Positions 1 to 13,029 of a DNA stretch of 64,000 nucleotides are shown piece after piece. A program made the position numbers and the translations under genes. The DNA is from Eremophila alpestris peregrina (Eukaryota > Chordata > Aves > Passeriformes > Alaudidae), in NCBI GenBank assembly GCA_009792885.1, contig WMCF01000032.1:6738589-6802588 (forward strand), written 5' to 3'. Numbering within the stretch: position 1 is the first letter of the stretch; every line of letters begins with the position of its first letter. The notes under the pieces were generated by a model. That model had not been told where the DNA came from, made no database searches, and saw only the letters and a list, made by a program, of their open reading frames with translations.

Positions 1-1209
1 ATGCAGAAGTGGGGTGTGAAGATGAAGAAGAAGATATTGGACAAAGTCTTCTTAGAAAGCTCCAACCTTCAGCTGCCAAAGACATGAGGTGCAGAATCAG
101 TGCAGAAATCACACAGAAATTGTCCCTCAGCCTTGGTGGGTTGGGTGTGGGGTATAAAGGGTGAAAGCCATGTCATCCAGACTTCAGGCACCTAGAGGTG
201 CCTCTCCTCACAGGTATTATCTTGGGAATGAGAGAGAAAGGGGAGATGCAGAAGACAGCATGGGTGGGGATCAATGAACAACTCCAAGAAGGAAACTGGA
301 GCTCCCTTGCCTCCAAAACGCACTCATAGAAACAAACAGTAGAAAGTTCCAGAGGAAAGGATTAAAAGTCTTCATATGCAGAAGCTGCTCTGATTCTGTC
401 TCCAGGTATTTCTCCACATCTGGAGCTGGGTGTCCCCATGGACACTCCATGGCTGATTACCCATGAACTGCAACCCACACTCACCTCTCAGCATACCAGG
501 GGAAAATATCCCAGGGCATGGAGCCTTCCAGGCATCTGCCCAGATTTGGAGAGAACTGACCGAAGTGGAGAAACTTTCTCTGGGTTACTGCTTTAGTTCC
601 ATGTTAATTTTTTATTTATCTGAAAGTGTCACTGGAAGGGTTTTCAAAGTGAGTCTAAAGTAATTAGGCACTCCTGCTGATGGATTGCACTGGAGAGACA
701 TGTGGATTATTTATTACAAAGTCACTTGCTGGAAAGGTTAGAGGCTGAGAAGTAATTATTTTTTCCTTTTCTTCTTTTTTTTTTCCTCAGTGCTGGAATC
801 ATCAGGGGAGACCAACTGAAGTTCCTCTGTGAGATATTCCATCCTGCCTCAGTGCCCCTTTTGTTCCTCCTCCCAGCCAATGGCACTGGTCCCTCAAGGA
901 GGAGTTTGAACTGCACCTCATGAAGCCTTCAGTGCTGGGAGCGTGTTTTGGGTTGAAATCCCTGCCCAGCACTCACCCTTTAACCTGGCAATCTTAGGGG
1001 CTCCCCATTCTCTGACCTCAGCACATCACACCTGCAGCCAGGCTCAGTTTGGAGCTCACCTGAGCAAGCCCAGGAAGCCTGGGAGGGTGGCTGGCTCTCA
1101 TGGCAAGTCTGGCACACGGACTGGAGAGTGTTTTGAGCAATACCAGGAGGATTCAACGCTTCCAGCAACCTCAGCTGCCTCCTCCTCTCCTGCCTTGTAA
1201 TCTACATCC
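1..1209. other. Non-coding sequence, no gene seen
   Basis: Mixed-composition DNA with purine-rich stretches and a pyrimidine tract near 765-790. Open frames on both strands are under 90 codons, overlap each other and show no recognisable domain. No transposon signature or structured RNA was recognised. Confidence 0.6.
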
Positions 1210-1730
1210 AGGATGGGAATTGAATCCAAAGAAATGCAATCCTCGACCTTGAAAAACAAAGCAGGGCTTGGCGGAGTCTACCGATGAATATGCAACAGCC
1301 CTAATCAGGAATCCTTTGTTAGAAAGGGGATAATTGTGGCTAACGACACGTTAGTGTAGTGCTGGATCTTCAGGCTTCTAACAGCTTATAAAATCAGGAT
1401 CTGTTTTTGGAGGGAAAAGCTGAGTGAACAAAGACACGCTCAAGCAATGAGTCACTGGAGAGTTCAGTGTTAGAGTTGCATAAACCGAACCAAGTTCCGA
1501 GTGATATTCAGAGCAAGAGCCTGGGGCGGAGTCAGGAATTAGAGGGTGGTCTCAGGGGAGTGGTGTTGACACAGGGAAGTCGGGAGGATGGAGCATTAAC
1601 AGCTCCGCTCTGTTTGTGTTCTTTAAACAGTGCCCATGCCATGGCGTCTGGGCAGGTATTATCTCAGCTTTACAGGACGTGGCTCAATTAAAAAAAAAAT
1701 TAAAATACTGAATAAACCTTGCCCCTTTGC
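1210..1730. promoter_or_regulatory. Candidate conserved non-coding element
   Basis: This block differs from its flanks by keeping scattered CpGs and by carrying developmental factor words. An octamer-like ATGAATATGCAA lies at 1284-1295 and a SOX-like CCTTTGTT at 1313-1320, followed by GGATAATTG. A second part, about 1470-1690, keeps CpGs at roughly even intervals and ends in an A-rich tract. An enhancer is a reasonable guess, but conservation is inferred from texture only. Confidence 0.4.
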
Positions 1731-3284
1731 TGGGGTCAGTTTAGTTTTAGGTGAAAAACTATATTAATTTCTCAAGGTGAGTGAGGAGCAGGTATCTGCA
1801 CTGGAACTGGTGCTGAGGATGCCCCAGTCCTGTGCTCCCACTGCCTGGCTTTGCATCAGCACATCCCAGGGAACACCCCACCAGTGGTGTCACCACCTTG
1901 TGCTGGTCCTTCCAGACTTCCCCGGGGTGCCTGGCCGGGGACACAGCCTGCATTCCCGGGCCCGTTGTGTGTGGCTGGCCTCCAGGCCACCCAGGCAGAG
2001 CTCTCCTCTGACAGCAGCAACCCCTGGCTCCTGGTATTTATAGATCCCGTCCATGTCCTCGGCGAGGAAGGCATCCATAATCTCTTACAGATGTTGGTGA
2101 GAACAAAGCCAGCCAGTGACTCGAAAGGACCGCCCAGCAGAGTAATGGATGGAGACCTATTTCTGACATTCCTCCCCCTGCGTGCTCTTCCTCTTCCTCA
2201 GGAGACTCGTTGGGGCCTGCCTGGTGCCCCCCAGTGCCCAAAAACCTTCCCTTGGGCAGGCACCCATCCCCATTCCTAGCAGAGTCCCTAGAAACTGTCT
2301 TCAATCATCCCCAAAAGGGATGGGATGTTCTCCTGAAAATCCCAGCAGATACACGAACAAAGGAGGAAGGGCACAGGGGGAAGATGTCCCTGCTGCAGAC
2401 GAAGCACAAGGCTCCTGCCTGGGGGGCTGGTTCCTCCAACAAGGTACAGCCACACCAAAGTGCTCCCTGCCTGCTCTCCTGGGGCTTTGGGGTCAGGTAA
2501 TATTCATGCTGTATGTGCACATCTCCTGGATTTGCTGCACTGCAGGGTGTTTTGCCTTCCCCTAAATCCTTACATTACCATCTCAAGTTTTCTCCTCCAG
2601 TTATCAATATCTCCTGCACAGGAACACAAAGCTTCTCTGATCTCTTCAGCATCCTTTCCCTTTTAACTCGCCACACCTCCAATTTCCTTTTCACCCCTGG
2701 GTCAAACCTCACACCCAAATTCTCCCTTCTTTACCTTTTTATTTCCCATTTCCCCTTTCTGGGCCTTTTCTGTGCCTTCCTCCAATTTCCCTCTTGCCCA
2801 GCCCCAAATCCCGCCCTGCCTTCTGTGCAGGGAGGTGGGTTCTTGGCAGGGCTGGCACGGGGCCACCCGGCTGCCCCGGGGCCAGGCAGAGCACAGTCCT
2901 GTCCTCGTTCTCAGGTCAGTGTCCTGTCTGCCAGGAGCCCAACTGTTCTCCTGGCAAAAGCCGAGGTGAGAGATCTGATTAGGAATTTACGTGCCTGGGT
3001 GTTGTCATCTCCCCCCTCTGCCACTGCCCAGGACCTCAGTCCCTTCTTGGAGTTGTCCTGCACTGGGGGGTTTTTGGGGAGTGTCAAGGGAGCAATAAGC
3101 TCGTGGGCTCAGACCCCGAGCAGGTGAGCCCAAAGAAGCACTGGAAAGGGGGGGATGAGCCAGCTCAGTGGAAAATGAAGCACGTGGAGCTGCTGGACAC
3201 AGACTTCTGGCAGCACCAAGGGAAGGAAGGGGGGGTGTTGGCTGGAGAGGTTCGGCTGGGAAAGCAGCGCTGGCTCCCGTCCCC
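1731..3284. other. Non-coding GC-moderate sequence, no gene seen
   Basis: CpG-poor, C-rich DNA with a long pyrimidine-rich part at about 2570-2800. Several overlapping frames of 60-200 codons are open on both strands because the composition is stop-poor. Their translations are rich in Pro, Ser, Cys and Trp with no domain, which argues against coding. Confidence 0.6.
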
Positions 3285-3460
3285 TCCGCACTTAATTGCA
3301 CCAGGATCTGCAGCCAAGTAACCTCTTAACGAGGGTCCAATTCCTAACACATGCATTTGCTTTGAATCATTGCTAGAAATAACTCCGAGGTCATCCATCC
3401 CTGCCGGCCACCTGCTGAGCCGCACGTCGTGTTTGGGGCTCACAGTTCCATGTGTTCTGG
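3285..3460. promoter_or_regulatory. Candidate conserved non-coding element
   Basis: A short block with an NKX-like CACTTAATTG word near 3289, a CATTTGCTTTGAATCATTGC stretch, and several retained CpGs toward 3460. The texture contrasts with the CpG-poor flanks. No coding potential is visible. Function is inferred as regulatory with low certainty. Confidence 0.3.
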
Positions 3461-4229
3461 AGCTGTTTGGGAGCTGCTCTGAGCCCAATCAACAACCCAC
3501 TGCAGGGACCACGCTGGTGAAGGGAAGCTCGTTCCTCCTGGTGACTTGCTGGAGTCTCAAATCTTTTACTTCTAGACGCAGACGTGTTGCTGCCTTCCTC
3601 CTTTCTGCAGCGTGGCCTCTTTGGATGGTCGTGCAGGAATTTGCGTTTGGAATTTGCTGCTAGAGCCTGACTGAAGCTCATCTGTGAGGAAGGGGGAGCC
3701 CTTTGGAGACCACCTTCGAGGCTTCAGCTCCTCACCAGTGTCAACCCCATCCCCAAGGAGGGAGGCAGGATGGACAGACCGACGGGCGGATGGCAGGCAG
3801 CGGGTTGGCAGCGCTTTGCAGAACGGTGACTTTGTGCTGAGCCAGAGCACAACTGGCCAGGGCCCTTTTAATGAGTTCCTCTGGTCAGGGCAGCCCCCTG
3901 AGGCAATATTCACACTGATGCTCGGGCTAATGGCAAAACAGGCTTCCAAACTGGCCAAGGGAGGGAGAGGGGCAGCTGCCTGCACGCAGAGGGGACTGGA
4001 GCCAAACAGCACGGGAAAGGGAGGCTGGAGCAGAGAAAAGGAGGCGCCTCTCCCATTGCCAATGTTCCCTGCACAGGGGGCAGATCTCCCGCTCTGGCCT
4101 CACTGGGGTTTTCCCCTCTGGCAGCAGGCGTGGCTGGAGCAGCTTTCCCTGGAAGCGGGGTGTCCCCGGTGTGTCCCCCACGCTGGGGGGAGAGGCCCCG
4201 CAGCCAGCACAGCCCTTGGTGGGGGCTTT
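3461..4229. other. Non-coding sequence with a possible small conserved block
   Basis: Mostly C/G-rich DNA without a recognisable gene. The part at 3815-3965 is more AT-balanced and may be a minor conserved element. Open frames of 100-210 codons overlap on opposite strands and have no recognisable domain. Confidence 0.5.
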
Positions 4230-4395
4230 GTCGGGAACCAAACACAGTCACTGTTTAACGATTTAACTGCACTAATGAATATTGGGCCAGATATTTTCAA
4301 GGCCTGTTCAGACTGATTACTTGGAGAGCTGAGTATGTCTACCAATTACCCAGGCAATTAGGCAACTAATTAAACACTTACCCTCAGCTTCATAA
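4230..4395. promoter_or_regulatory. Candidate enhancer with phased homeodomain sites
   Basis: An AT-rich block with dense TAAT/ATTA words. Three AATTA cores begin at 4344, 4356 and 4368, exactly 12 bp apart, inside CAATTACC, GCAATTAGG and CTAATTAAA. A CTAATGAATATT word lies upstream near 4272. Such cores are bound by many homeodomain proteins; the even spacing suggests cooperative binding on nearly one DNA face. Whether it acts as an enhancer is inference. Confidence 0.45.
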
Positions 4396-4450
4396 ACAGA
4401 AGAGAGAGAGAGAGAGTGGGGAGGAAAAAAAAGGAGGGAGGGAGAGAGCT
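4396..4450 (+). repeat. (AG)n and purine-rich low-complexity tract
   Basis: An (AG) run of about eight units starting near 4399 is followed by GGGGAGGAAAAAAAAGGAGG-type purine sequence. It sits immediately beside the homeodomain-site block. Confidence 0.85.
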
Positions 4451-6940
4451 GGCTCCGGTTTCTGTGAAATATTAGCTGTCAGAAATTGCTGCTTGCAAGG
4501 GAAGGTGCACAAAGGCAGACGGATCTGGGCGGACAGAAAGACTGACAGCACACACAGGGGAGTGCAGCCATCGGAGCCCTTCGCTTTGGCAGTGCCAACA
4601 CCGTGGAGAAGTGTGGAGCCATTGGGTCTGCCCTTGCCCAGGCAGGCAGTGGGTTTCAGGACATGTCCAAGCCATCATTCCCTGCCCCTTTCCTGCCTGC
4701 CTGTGACCACGCAGCATTGCAGAGCCAGATCTCATCAACACGCCGTCATCTGGCACGGTGCTGCAAGAGAGGTGCCAGGGAGGATGCTCCAGCCCAAGCA
4801 CCCCAGCAGCTCCTGCCCCATGCAAAAACACACGTGGTGAAAAAGGAGGCAGCAGCAAGCTGCAAGCCAGACCCCTGGGAGAATTGCTTTTCAGTGGAGA
4901 GTAAGCAGAAATGGCCCCAAAGGGTGCGTGCAGTAGGGTTTGTGCCAGCTCAGCACACCATGGCTTCATCCTTTCAGATATTTAGGAGCAATGCTGATCT
5001 CCAGCTCAACATCTTGCCAAGGGTCACAGGGTCGAGGCCATGCACAGATTAAATCCCACATCTGGCATTTGCTCAGGCCTCTGCTACAAAGGAGATTTAC
5101 GTTAAACCCAGAGCTCGTGTGAGAAAGCGAAGCAGCGTGGTTTCCTCCAGGTAAGGCCCAGAGGGTTTCACACTGTGCTCCCTGCTTCTTCCCTGCTCAG
5201 CACTGGTCCTGCTATTGAAGGTCCTGCTTCCTAAACCTCTGAAGACATGCATTTTTCCAAGAAATAATGGAAAGAATGTTGTTGGAGGGTATTCAGAAAC
5301 ACTCAAGACTTTCGGGAAATTTTTGAAAAATAGTTCTTTCCTGGAAAAAAAATGTTGAAAACATTGGGAAAAGGCAGAAATAAATGTCTTAATTTTTAAT
5401 TATTTTGATATAAATATTTCCTTTCTAAAATATGCCTGCCCCTTCCATTTTCAAAGACAGGTTTTGGAGAATTTGAGGGCTTCATGGTTGCAGGGTCAGC
5501 CCCATGGCAGTGATACCCTGCTTGTAGTCTCAACATAGTCCCACCAGCCATACCCTTTTTAACAAGTTTTGGAAATACCTGTCAACTTTTAGATGCATCA
5601 TGTCTTCATAACTTTTATTTGTCCATCCAGGTGCAATTCCAAAACCAGAGCAGGATTAGAGAGATGCTCACTGATAGATTATTTCCACATCACAACCACT
5701 GTGTTCTCTTTCTGGCTGGATGGGATCTTGCAATAGGCACTTTTTGTGTAGTTTTGGGATATTCTAAGAGCTGAAAGGACAGGAGGAAGATCCTGAAGTC
5801 TCTCTGCACTGAAATACTCTGACAGCATAGAGCTGCCTACCCTCTTTTGATGCTGTTTATCTTGATCCTACCTTCTGGAGACCATAACAAGGTGGATTGG
5901 ATTGCTTGGGGGTAATTCCAAAGATTTCAGAAGATAAAAATCAGCATCATGAACACGGGACACTACAGAAGACACCTTGACAAGCCACATATTGGTGGTG
6001 TGGGCAGATGGACTTCATCTCACTCGTGAATATTCAGATAGAGACACACCTTTGCTGAGCATGGTGATGGAGCTGGGAGGAATAACTGGATGTGACACGT
6101 GGCTGATAATGCACAGATGGCACTTAACAAGGTAAATGAGGGAGCTGATGGGTTTCACTGGAGCCCTCAGAAAAGGCAGAGATGGAGTGTGCTCAGCCCT
6201 GGAGTTTGGGTGACCTGGAGGTTATTCACAGAAGAGCTCTTGCTGGACCTGCTGAAATGACACATCTGAGTTCAGGGCAGCTGTAGCTGCCTGTTTCCTC
6301 TTTCCAAGCCCTCCAAGACTTTTTCACTCTGGCATTGTGGCCCTTCAAAAATGTCTTCTCTATTAACACATCCCCCAGGAGAGCTGGATAATCATTCACA
6401 AGGCAGGTTTCATTGCTGGACTCCTGTCTCTTTGTTCAAGTCCCTCCACATTCTCCTTTCCCTGAGCACCCTTCTCACATCATTGAACTTCCCAGCTGTA
6501 CATCCCTTAAGACAGTGGGATAAACACCCCAACTTTGTACAATGCCCACATTGAATGCAACAATCCCTGACTGGCTGTTTGTACTCAGATCTCATTTACC
6601 AAACTCAAATCTTTTTTTCTTTTGGTTGGTCATTAATTGCCAAGCTTTAAAGTTTCCAATCTCTTTCTGACTCCTCCCCTGTCCAGCTTCCTGAGATGTG
6701 GCCCTGCAGAGCTGAGGTTTCCAAGGCCTTAGGGACTGTGGTGCTGCACTCTGGCTCGCAGATATCCAGGGGACATGGACAAAAGGTCACCCAGCTGTAG
6801 GACAGGGTGGCCTGCTGTCACAGATGCAGCACCGTTTGGCGATGCCAGCTTCTGCCTTGCCTCTCATTGGGAAGCCACGATGTCTCCACCCTTGTGTAGG
6901 TGGAGCCGTGGCAGAACTTGCTTGAGCTGGTTTTGTTTCC
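4451..6940. other. Non-coding sequence, no gene seen
   Basis: GC-moderate, CpG-poor DNA to about 5300, an AT-rich patch at 5330-5430, then featureless sequence. The longest frame (minus strand, 4472-4969, 165 codons) has a Trp/Cys/His-rich translation with no domain. No transposon was identified with confidence. Confidence 0.6.
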
Positions 6941-7560
6941 ATAAGGAAAGACAAAAATACCCTCCCGGTGACAGCGGTATTTTTAATGTACCGTGGGGCT
7001 CTCTTGGATCCAGGCCCGCTGGGAGCGAGGAGAGTTTTCTCTCTGGCTCCAGGGATGCAGGATCGGACCCTTAACTGTTACTCCAAACAAAACAAGCTGT
7101 CCTGGTAATTGGGGTAGGGTCTGCTCTCGCGCCAGAGAGTTGAAATGTTTATTGTGTAAGGCATCAGAAAAAGGAAAGGAATCTGCTGGGAGCACTTGGA
7201 TGGTTCCCGTCGAACATGCCCCGAGTCTCTGTTTGAATGCCGGGTCTGTGGCACGGAGACGGGAGCTTGTTTTGATAGTTCCTCCGCATTCAGAGGCATG
7301 AACACTTTACAGTTTTCTGTTCAAATGACCCATTTCTGAGAGCGGAAAGCAGCAGCCAATAAGCGCCCTGGCCCCTCCGCATGTATCCGGAGTTTACAAA
7401 CCATCCCCAGCGATCCGTGCTACTTAATGGACACTCCTGCTGCTCACGGGGGGCTGGAAAACTCTTCCAGGTGACTACCGGCCTCAGCCAGAGACAAGCC
7501 AGTCCCCAGAGGTCTTGAGGAGGCACATGAGAATGAACTCAGCGTTTCTCCCGGAGCGTG
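6941..7560. promoter_or_regulatory. Candidate conserved non-coding element, CpG-retaining
   Basis: About 600 bp keeping many CpGs at modest GC, unlike the surrounding CpG-poor DNA. It contains CCAATAAG near 7356, TTTAATGTACCGTGG-type sequence near 6980 and CTACTTAATGG near 7420. Frames are short and inconsistent. CpG retention outside an island often marks sequence under purifying selection or methylation-free regulatory DNA; here this is inference. Confidence 0.42.
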
Positions 7561-10103
7561 GCGTTGATTAATGAGGGTGCGGAGCTCCGTCCTGCTGGCG
7601 AGCGGCGCGGCTGATGCTGTCCCTGGGGAATGGGCTGCGTGTGAAGGGACTGAGCACCGGCCTTCACAAATGAGCCAGCGCTGACTGTCCAGGAGAGGCT
7701 TTCAGATGTAAAACTGGCAGGCAGCTTGCGGGAAGCCACACCTCATCTCTGCCTGCTTTTGTCACCTGGTGTTTTGGCTTCAGCCTCCTGAGCACATTGC
7801 TCCTTGGGGACCAACCTCGTTTTGAGCTGGGTCTGGTTTCAGACTGACCCAGTGCACTTAGGAATCTGGAGCAGTGCTACTGCCAGGAAAGCTGATTTTC
7901 CTTTTCTTTGTTTATTCAGCTCCTCCCTGAGGTTCCAAAGGTGATAGCTGGGGCTACAAAAGACCGTGAGTTGATCTGGTCCATCTTTCTGCATACCAAC
8001 TGCAGGAGCAGAGAGGTGAGCAAGAAGGTAGAGAGGAGGTTGTAGAACCTAATTCTTTTAGGAGTCTTAACTGTCCACATCTGTCATCCTAAAGAAATTT
8101 AAACATGGCCTGAGGACTTGAGCTTTGTTTAAAACCTCATCCCTCCTCAGTGGACACTGATAGGCACACCTGACATGTGGCTCCAGGTCACCCTCCTTGG
8201 GCATCTCTGAGCTGGGCATGACAAATGCTCAGCACAGCAGCTGAACTGGATCTGAGGCTGCCTGGATGTGGCCCTTCTGCCTTCCTCACGCTCTCCAGGA
8301 GGAGTCTGTTTTCCCACCACCCACACACTGTGATGGAGATCTACACACCACACTGTGCTGCTGCTGTGGGACCTTCCCTTCTTCTTGCTTGCTGGCAATC
8401 CCAGGGAAGGCTGGGATTATCCTGAGGTATAGGTCCTCAGACACCAGTTTTACATGAAATAGTAGTTTGGTGTCTAGGAAGAGCTGGAAAACCCTTCTCT
8501 TCTACTATGGCAAGAGAGCAGATTCTTCCAGACATCTTTCCCTGCTCATCCCAGAAGTGCTAAACATCTTTCTGTGGTCCTTTGGGTGGGCAGAGTGGGC
8601 AGACCCTCCTAATGCCTTTGCCATCCCAGCACAGTGCAGACACTGAGAGAGCTGTGGGCATCTCAGCATCTTTATTCCCACGTGCTCTGCATCTGAGACT
8701 TCCTGGGAGCTCCTTGTGCAAAGCTAAAAACATCTGCAAAAGCAAAGGTTAAGAAAGCTGCTGGGGATTCACGTTACCTCTCTCCCATGAGGGCTCTGTG
8801 ACTTCCATTCACACCACTTCCCGCATAATCAAAAAAACAAACCCTGGATGCCCGAGAATGTAACTTTTCTCAGAGGAAGGAGCCACTGGTTGTAAACCCT
8901 GTGTAAAACAGCAGGTTTCCTGGTAAAATGCACTGGCTGTTTCCCAAGGGGGGGGGGTGATGCTATCTCTACAAACCCAAGCGATTCACAGCAGGCAGCT
9001 CATGCAAACAAATACCAGAGCAGGAGTGGTTTGGGGCGAGGAGATGTTTGAAGCTGGCTCTGCTTTTGCTTTGGATGGTAGGTGGGAGCTGATCAGCTGC
9101 TCTTTCATCTCCTGCCATCCTTGGAGGCTGGCAGGACAGCAGTGACTCAGCAATGGCTAAACATTCATACAGTCAGAAACAAACTGGAAATGAAAAGGGA
9201 AACCTGATGTACATTGCAAGAGCAGAGATAAGAAGCTCCCAATCAGACCATCAGACTATGCAAGTGCCACCAGGATGCTCATGGTTTTTCTTTCACAAAC
9301 ATTGCCTTCACTGGAGGCATCTGGATTAAGCTCCCGGTGTAGGAGGCAAAATACCAGGGCTTAGAGGATGCTCTTTGAAAAGCTGCATACCCTTTTGTGT
9401 GTCTGCCATCATTTGGAGAATTAGAAATGAAGCAAGCCCATGTCTGTCTAACACAGGCCAAGCTGTGTCTGCATATGTGTTTATATCCAATGCACACAAT
9501 ATTCACTCCAATTTCCATAACCTACTCTCTGATGGTGCAGCTGAAGATGCTGTGTCCCTTTCACCCTCAGCTCAGACAATACCAGGAGATGTCTGTAGCT
9601 TTCTGTGACATGCAGAAGGAAAATGTCTGTTAATTTCTGCGTGGGTTTCCTCTGGGATGCCTTGATTGATACCCTGCTATTGATTCCAGCAGCAGCTGGG
9701 ATGGACACAGGACACCCAGATCTGAAACCAGGGGGAAGCATGTGCACACACCACAGCTGTCCTGCTGCCCCATCCTGCCTGCAGCCCCCTGACCCTCTCC
9801 TGTTAACCACAGCCCCCAGGCAGGGTGGTTGACACCTCCAGGGTTTTTAGGGAACCTCCTCTCCAGCCTTGTCCCTGCAGCTGCAGCCACAGCTGCTCTG
9901 AGCCTGCCCAGAGAGGGTTTCCTGGTGGGCTGCTGGAGCAGCTCCAGGGCACCTCTGGAGCCAGGGGGCTGCAGGGATGTGGGTCAGGCTGATTTCTGGA
10001 TATAACACTCCTGTTCTCTCTGCCATAGGCTGACACAGTCATAGGGCAGCAGCAAATAGTCAGGACAGGGGAGAAACCACCACAATTCAAAATGGACAGG
10101 TGT
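7561..10103. other. Non-coding sequence, no gene seen
   Basis: CpG-poor sequence with no recognisable gene. A run of ten G lies at 8948-8957. All open frames are under 110 codons and lack domains. The first 200 bases keep a few CpGs and may extend the preceding candidate element. Confidence 0.6.
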
Positions 10104-10132
10104 AGGATTTTTAGTTACAGGATTTTTAGTTA
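10104..10132 (+). repeat. Two-copy 15-bp tandem repeat
   Basis: AGGATTTTTAGTTA occurs at 10104-10117 and again at 10119-10132, separated by one base. It looks like a simple local duplication. Confidence 0.85.
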
Positions 10133-10639
10133 GTTTTGCAGGAAACTTTGGGGGTTTTAACCCTTCTGCCTTTGTCAGGAGAAAGGGGAGAAGTGAGTTT
10201 GAATGCTTCCTTCTGGAAAACAACTGGCATAAAATAATAAATGAAGAAACAAGGAAACCTGCAAAAGCAGGTGGGGAAAAAGGGTGAACATGGAAAAACT
10301 TCTGGACTGGTATTTTTAGTTCCCTCTCTCCAAGGGAGGCCAACTGCAGGAGTTTGGAATACAGCTCCCAAATTCTCCACAGCTTTATAGAAAGGGGAGG
10401 TCTCTGTGTTTCTAGCATGTGTCCATGACCAAAAGCCAGAGCATTTGTGCCCAGATTTTATTTTCATCACTCCAGTCCCATACCTGCATCAAGGTGTTTC
10501 CATTCCTGTGTTCTCCTGCTGCCTTGGAGGTGAAGTATGGCAAAGTTTATGGAGAGCAGGAAATAAATTCCCCCTGGAGTCTGGAAAGACCCTATCATTT
10601 AAATTAAATGTTAGCCTTTGAGAAGACAAAAAGAGCACT
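10133..10639. other. Non-coding sequence, no gene seen
   Basis: Drifted DNA. A minus-strand frame of 144 codons crosses the region but has no domain and overlaps other frames. Confidence 0.55.
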
Positions 10640-11075
10640 GTCTCCAACAGAGCTGCCTGGCGACATGGCGAATATTTATTACAGTGCAGGTAGTTTAAGA
10701 AAACAGAAGCATTTCACTGGAGATTTGGATCTTCAGCCTAAATAGGAGCTTGGACTGCAAAGGTTCAGTTGCTAATTAAATCTAAGTTGGACACTGTTCC
10801 ATAGAGGGCAGATTGTAACTATAAGAGGATGTTAATGTGGATTTTAAATATTTATTATAACTGAGGTAGGTTATAAAAACAGACATTCTTCCTTTCAACA
10901 CTCTATAATGTCAGATTTAGAGGTTTGTCTCGGGCTGTGAGTGATTTCCCAGCAGCTGTCAGGGGCTGGAGGGCAATTTATCACCCTCCCAGTGAGAGAT
11001 CTCGCCGGACAGTGAAAGATTAGCACTCTGATTTATGGCACGCAAGGAAAAAACAGCGTTGTTCGAGCGGGTGCC
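10640..11075. promoter_or_regulatory. Candidate conserved non-coding element
   Basis: About 430 bp of AT-rich sequence (GCTAATTAAAT near 10770, TTTAAATATTTATTATAAC near 10845) passing into a CpG-retaining end near 11000-11070. A CAGCAGCTGTCA E-box lies near 10950. The core TAGAGGGCAG at 10802-10811 resembles the CTCF core but the full motif is weak. Regulatory role is inferred. Confidence 0.45.
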
Positions 11076-13029
11076 TGGGTGCTGATTTTCACACACCTGT
11101 TCCCAGCCCAGCCACACGAGCTGATGATTTCACTTCTCCAGCAGTGCCTGGTAGAGCTGAGAATCCCCCCTGGTGCCACTGCAGGGATGCTGGGCTGGGC
11201 AGGCAGGAGCCCACGTGGGCAGCAGGGCTTGGTTCTGAAGGGGCTTCACAGAGCCAGGTGTGGCTTGAGGAGTGTGGTTCTTCCTGGTGGAGTTGGGATT
11301 TTTCTTGGCCAGGGCATTGTTGAGATGAGCTCCATCCAAGCTGGAACAGTGGGGCAATGCCTGGCTGAGATGCAGAGTTCTGCAGGAAGGGAAAAGTTTG
11401 TGAAGGACCAAACAAGGGAGTATTTTGTCCCTTGGAAGCCACTTAGGCTGCTGGCACTGTCCTTTAAGGGCATTAAGAACCACTGCTAATAAATAAATGA
11501 AGTTATCTCTTTGCTTCTGAAGAGCACAACCCCACAAGGGTTAAAGCCCTTTACTGAGCCCTGCAGGGTAAATCTGCTCTGAACCATGATTTCCATGGCA
11601 AAGTGGGAGACACCACGGGCACTTGCTGCTGAAATGTCCCGTTCCATATGTCAGCTGTCAGCTGTGGACACTGCAGGTCTCATCTGCCTGAGGTGGCCAG
11701 AAAAATCACCATGATCTCCATGTCACCTGCACAAGTGGTGGGGAGCAAAGAGGTGAGAGGGATGCCCCAGTGACCACATCACTGGAGCCTGGGATAAGCC
11801 TGGTGTGGAAATGTCCCTGCTTTGTCCACCTTGGAAACAATGTGACTACAGGGATATGGAATGCAAACCCTTGGGAGAAATGGGTGTGCACCCAAAGGGA
11901 GGATGAAGGGACTTCCACTGAACCCAACAGAATTGTGTTGGAAATTTTGTTCAGCAGAAAATCACGAAAACTGTGGCTTTGTGGTGAAAAAAACCTTTTA
12001 AAACCAGGTGAATCCCACAGTTTTCAGTGAAACACGTGTCCAAAATGTGAATACACATGTCTGCATGTTGTTTCAAATCCACATTTGTCAGATCACACTC
12101 TGGTGGATCACCTCTCCACAAACCCAGCTTGATCTTGCAATGCAGGACACACACCCAACTCCCACATGCCTCAACTTCTGTGCTCCTGACAAACTGCAGT
12201 TCTCCTGTTGAGGTCCCCAGCCTTGTGAGTGCTGGACCTTGATGGACTGGGTCCAGTCCTGCTTCCTGCCTCCCTCAGCCTGGAGTTTATCAATATCTTC
12301 ACATACTTTGTGTCCCACATCCTGTGACATGGCTACACTTGTGCAGCTCAATTAGAGGAGACCGTGCCATCATCTGATTTGGTTTGTTACTCAGGAAAGC
12401 AGCAGTGGAGACAGGATTGATTCAATAGTCCGAGATGAAGCTTGGCTGGGGAGGGATGCTCCAATAAGGGGCTGTGTGTAAGTGTTAGTGATTGGTTTTA
12501 AATCAGTTTTCCTTCGCTCTGGATCTCACATGGAGGGAGGGCTGGGACTGAAAAATCCTCTTGCCAGAGAAAACGTGCTAAAAGGGCAATTTACTCACTC
12601 CCTGCATTGCCATCCAGCTCAGCGGGGCTCTGGAGCTGTAGGAGGCCTTCCAGTTAAACACTTGGAGTGGAAAAAACAACTTTCAGGTGTGGTTTATGAC
12701 GTAACAAAAACAGATCCTGTGGGTCTGGCTGGGGCACAGCCATTGCCAAGAGCCTCAGAAGAGCTGAGGTGGCAGTGGCTCTCCTTCGTGGGCATCCCTT
12801 CTGGCAAGGAGAAGTCTGGGAGGGATGGTCCAAGATTTTGCAGCCATTCGTGGGAATTTGTGTCCAGCACACAGAAGGGTTACTCCTTGGGGTTTTCTCC
12901 TAAACAGTGGCAAGAGGGTTTTGGTGTGGGCCCCTCACAGGATGGGAGGAGGATGCAGTTTCTTGCTGAGATTTGTCTCCACTGGAACCAAAACATCCAG
13001 ATTAAAAACCTTCATGAAAACATGCATCT
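11076..13029. other. Non-coding sequence, minor possible conserved block
   Basis: Mostly ordinary CpG-poor DNA. The part at 12346-12510 is more AT-balanced, with a CCAATAAGG word and GTGATTGGTTTTAAATC, and could be a small element. Frames of 136 and 185 codons (11079-11489 and 12482-13039, plus strand) show no domain; both are opposed by overlapping minus-strand frames. Confidence 0.5.

Noticed and set aside
6350..6600. Possible antisense LINE segment
   Set aside because: A vague resemblance to avian CR1 antisense text could not be supported by any ordered motif.
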